Positions 63,127 to 64,000 of a DNA stretch of 64,000 bases are shown piece by piece. The notes beneath the pieces are model-generated. The model was given only the letters and a program-made list of their open reading frames with translations, was not told the DNA's origin and searched no databases. Source of the DNA: Pseudomonas sp. S04 (GTDB lineage: Bacteria; Pseudomonadota; Gammaproteobacteria; Pseudomonadales; Pseudomonadaceae); contig NZ_CP019427.1 of assembly GCF_009834545.1 (NCBI RefSeq), forward strand, positions 5,639,001 to 5,703,000. Reading direction: 5' to 3'. Positions within the stretch are counted from its first letter, which is position 1; every line of letters begins with the position of its first letter. Both the position numbers and the translations under genes were made by a program.

Positions 63127-64000
63127 ATGAGCGAATACTCCCTTTTCACCTCCGAGTCCGTGTCTGAAGGGCATCCGGACAAAATCGCCGACCAGATTTC
63201 TGATGCGGTGCTGGACGCAATCATTGCTGAAGACAAGTTCGCCCGTGTGGCGTGCGAGACTCTGGTGAAAACGGGCGTGGCGATCATCGCCGGCGAAGTC
63301 ACTACCTCGGCCTGGGTTGACCTGGAGCAGATCGTTCGTGACGTCATCACCGACATCGGCTACACCAGCTCCGACGTCGGTTTCGACGGCGCAACCTGCG
63401 GCGTGATGAACATCATCGGCAAGCAGTCCCCCGACATCAACCAGGGTGTCGACCGCGCCAAGCCAGAAGACCAGGGCGCCGGCGACCAGGGCCTGATGTT
63501 CGGCTACGCCAGCAACGAAACCGAAGTGCTGATGCCAGCGCCGATCACCTTCTCGCACCAGCTTGTACAAAGGCAAGCCGAAGCCCGTAAATCCGGGCTG
63601 TTGCCGTGGCTGCGCCCGGATGCCAAGTCCCAGGTTACCTGCCGCTACGAAGGCGGCAAGGTCGTCGGCATCGACGCCGTCGTCCTGTCGACCCAGCACA
63701 ACCCGGACGTGTCGTACAAAGACCTGCGCGAAGGCGTGATGGAGCTGATCGTCAAGCATGTACTGCCGGCCGAACTGCTGAGCAAGGACACCCAGTTCCA
63801 CATCAACCCGACTGGCCAGTTCATCATTGGTGGCCCGGTTGGCGACTGCGGCCTGACCGGTCGCAAGATCATCGTCGACAGCTACGGCGGCATGGCCCGT
63901 CACGGCGGCGGCGCGTTCTCCGGCAAGGATCCATCGAAGGTTGACCGTTCGGCTGCCTACGCCGGTCGCTACGTGGCCAAGAACATCGTGGCCGCCGGTC
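63127..64000 (+). CDS. metK: S-adenosylmethionine synthetase, truncated by window edge
   Basis: The first 291 codons of MetK, which makes SAM from methionine and ATP. Visible: [20 protein letters not shown] with the ATP-site His, [31 protein letters not shown], and [21 protein letters not shown], then the P-loop-like [19 protein letters not shown]. The frame is open to the edge. The upstream regulator gene is 19 bases away. SAM use and betaine degradation are biochemically linked through one-carbon supply, but no direct link is shown here. Confidence 0.97.
   Translation, partial: MSEYSLFTSESVSEGHPDKIADQISDAVLDAIIAEDKFARVACETLVKTGVAIIAGEVTTSAWVDLEQIVRDVITDIGYTSSDVGFDGATCGVMNIIGKQSPDINQGVDRAKPEDQGAGDQGLMFGYASNETEVLMPAPITFSHQLVQRQAEARKSGLLPWLRPDAKSQVTCRYEGGKVVGIDAVVLSTQHNPDVSYKDLREGVMELIVKHVLPAELLSKDTQFHINPTGQFIIGGPVGDCGLTGRKIIVDSYGGMARHGGGAFSGKDPSKVDRSAAYAGRYVAKNIVAAG

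Noticed and set aside
1..64000. CRISPR arrays, insertion sequences, prophage and tRNA genes
   Set aside because: No regularly spaced identical repeats, transposase, integrase or tRNA cloverleaf was recognised; the only repeated DNA is REP/REPIN and the 7.7-8.3 kb array.

Overview
The window (about 64 kb, GC-rich) comes from a Pseudomonas of the P. fluorescens group. The evidence is the gene order of the glycine-betaine/carnitine/choline catabolic locus, which follows the P. aeruginosa PA5372-PA5416 order as I remember it, the protein sequences, and about 18 REP/REPIN palindromes of the GTGGGAGCGGGCTTGCCCGC type typical of that group. No tRNA, rRNA, CRISPR array, insertion sequence or prophage was seen.

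Region 1 (1-38 kb) is an almost complete quaternary-amine degradation island. Choline enters by BetT (31.5 kb) and the CbcXWV ABC transporter (28.3-31.3 kb), and BetA and BetB oxidise it to glycine betaine (betIBA, 33.9-37.9 kb). Gamma-butyrobetaine and carnitine are converted to betaine by a gamma-butyrobetaine hydroxylase, carnitine dehydrogenase CdhA, the dehydrocarnitine-cleaving enzyme CdhC and thioesterase CdhB (19.4-24.2 kb). GbcA/GbcB demethylate betaine to dimethylglycine (4.9-7.5 kb). DgcA/DgcB with a dedicated EtfAB make sarcosine (9.4-15.6 kb), and sarcosine oxidase (only the N-terminus of SoxB is in the window) makes glycine. GlyA, L-serine dehydratase SdaB and a threonine aldolase carry the carbon on to serine and pyruvate. 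Two paralogous AraC-type regulators (CdhR, GbdR) and the TetR-type BetI sit beside their targets. I see a perfect 20-bp BetI palindrome, and 21-bp-spaced GTCG repeats in several promoters that are plausible GbdR/CdhR sites.

Inside this island, 7.5-9.3 kb is an accessory patch: an orphan short RHS-core protein with a variable C-terminus, followed by a degenerate tandem repeat in which each unit carries a perfect DnaA-box-like TTATCCACA.

Region 2 (38-55.5 kb) is mixed: an RraA-family protein, a second-type TldD/TldE protease pair, a DHA2-type exporter, helicase DbpA, a YhiN-type flavoprotein, a YccS-type membrane protein, a periplasmic binding protein, an ElaA-type acetyltransferase, a YgjP-type metalloprotease, a REC-PAS-GGDEF-EAL cyclic-di-GMP protein, a PL7 alginate lyase and a periplasmic broad-specificity amino-acid racemase.

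Region 3 (55.6-64 kb) is core metabolism on the minus strand (tkt, epd, pgk, two small lipoproteins, fba). Divergent from it are an ArsR-methyltransferase regulator (SahR-like, with a perfect inverted repeat upstream) and metK, which runs off the right edge.
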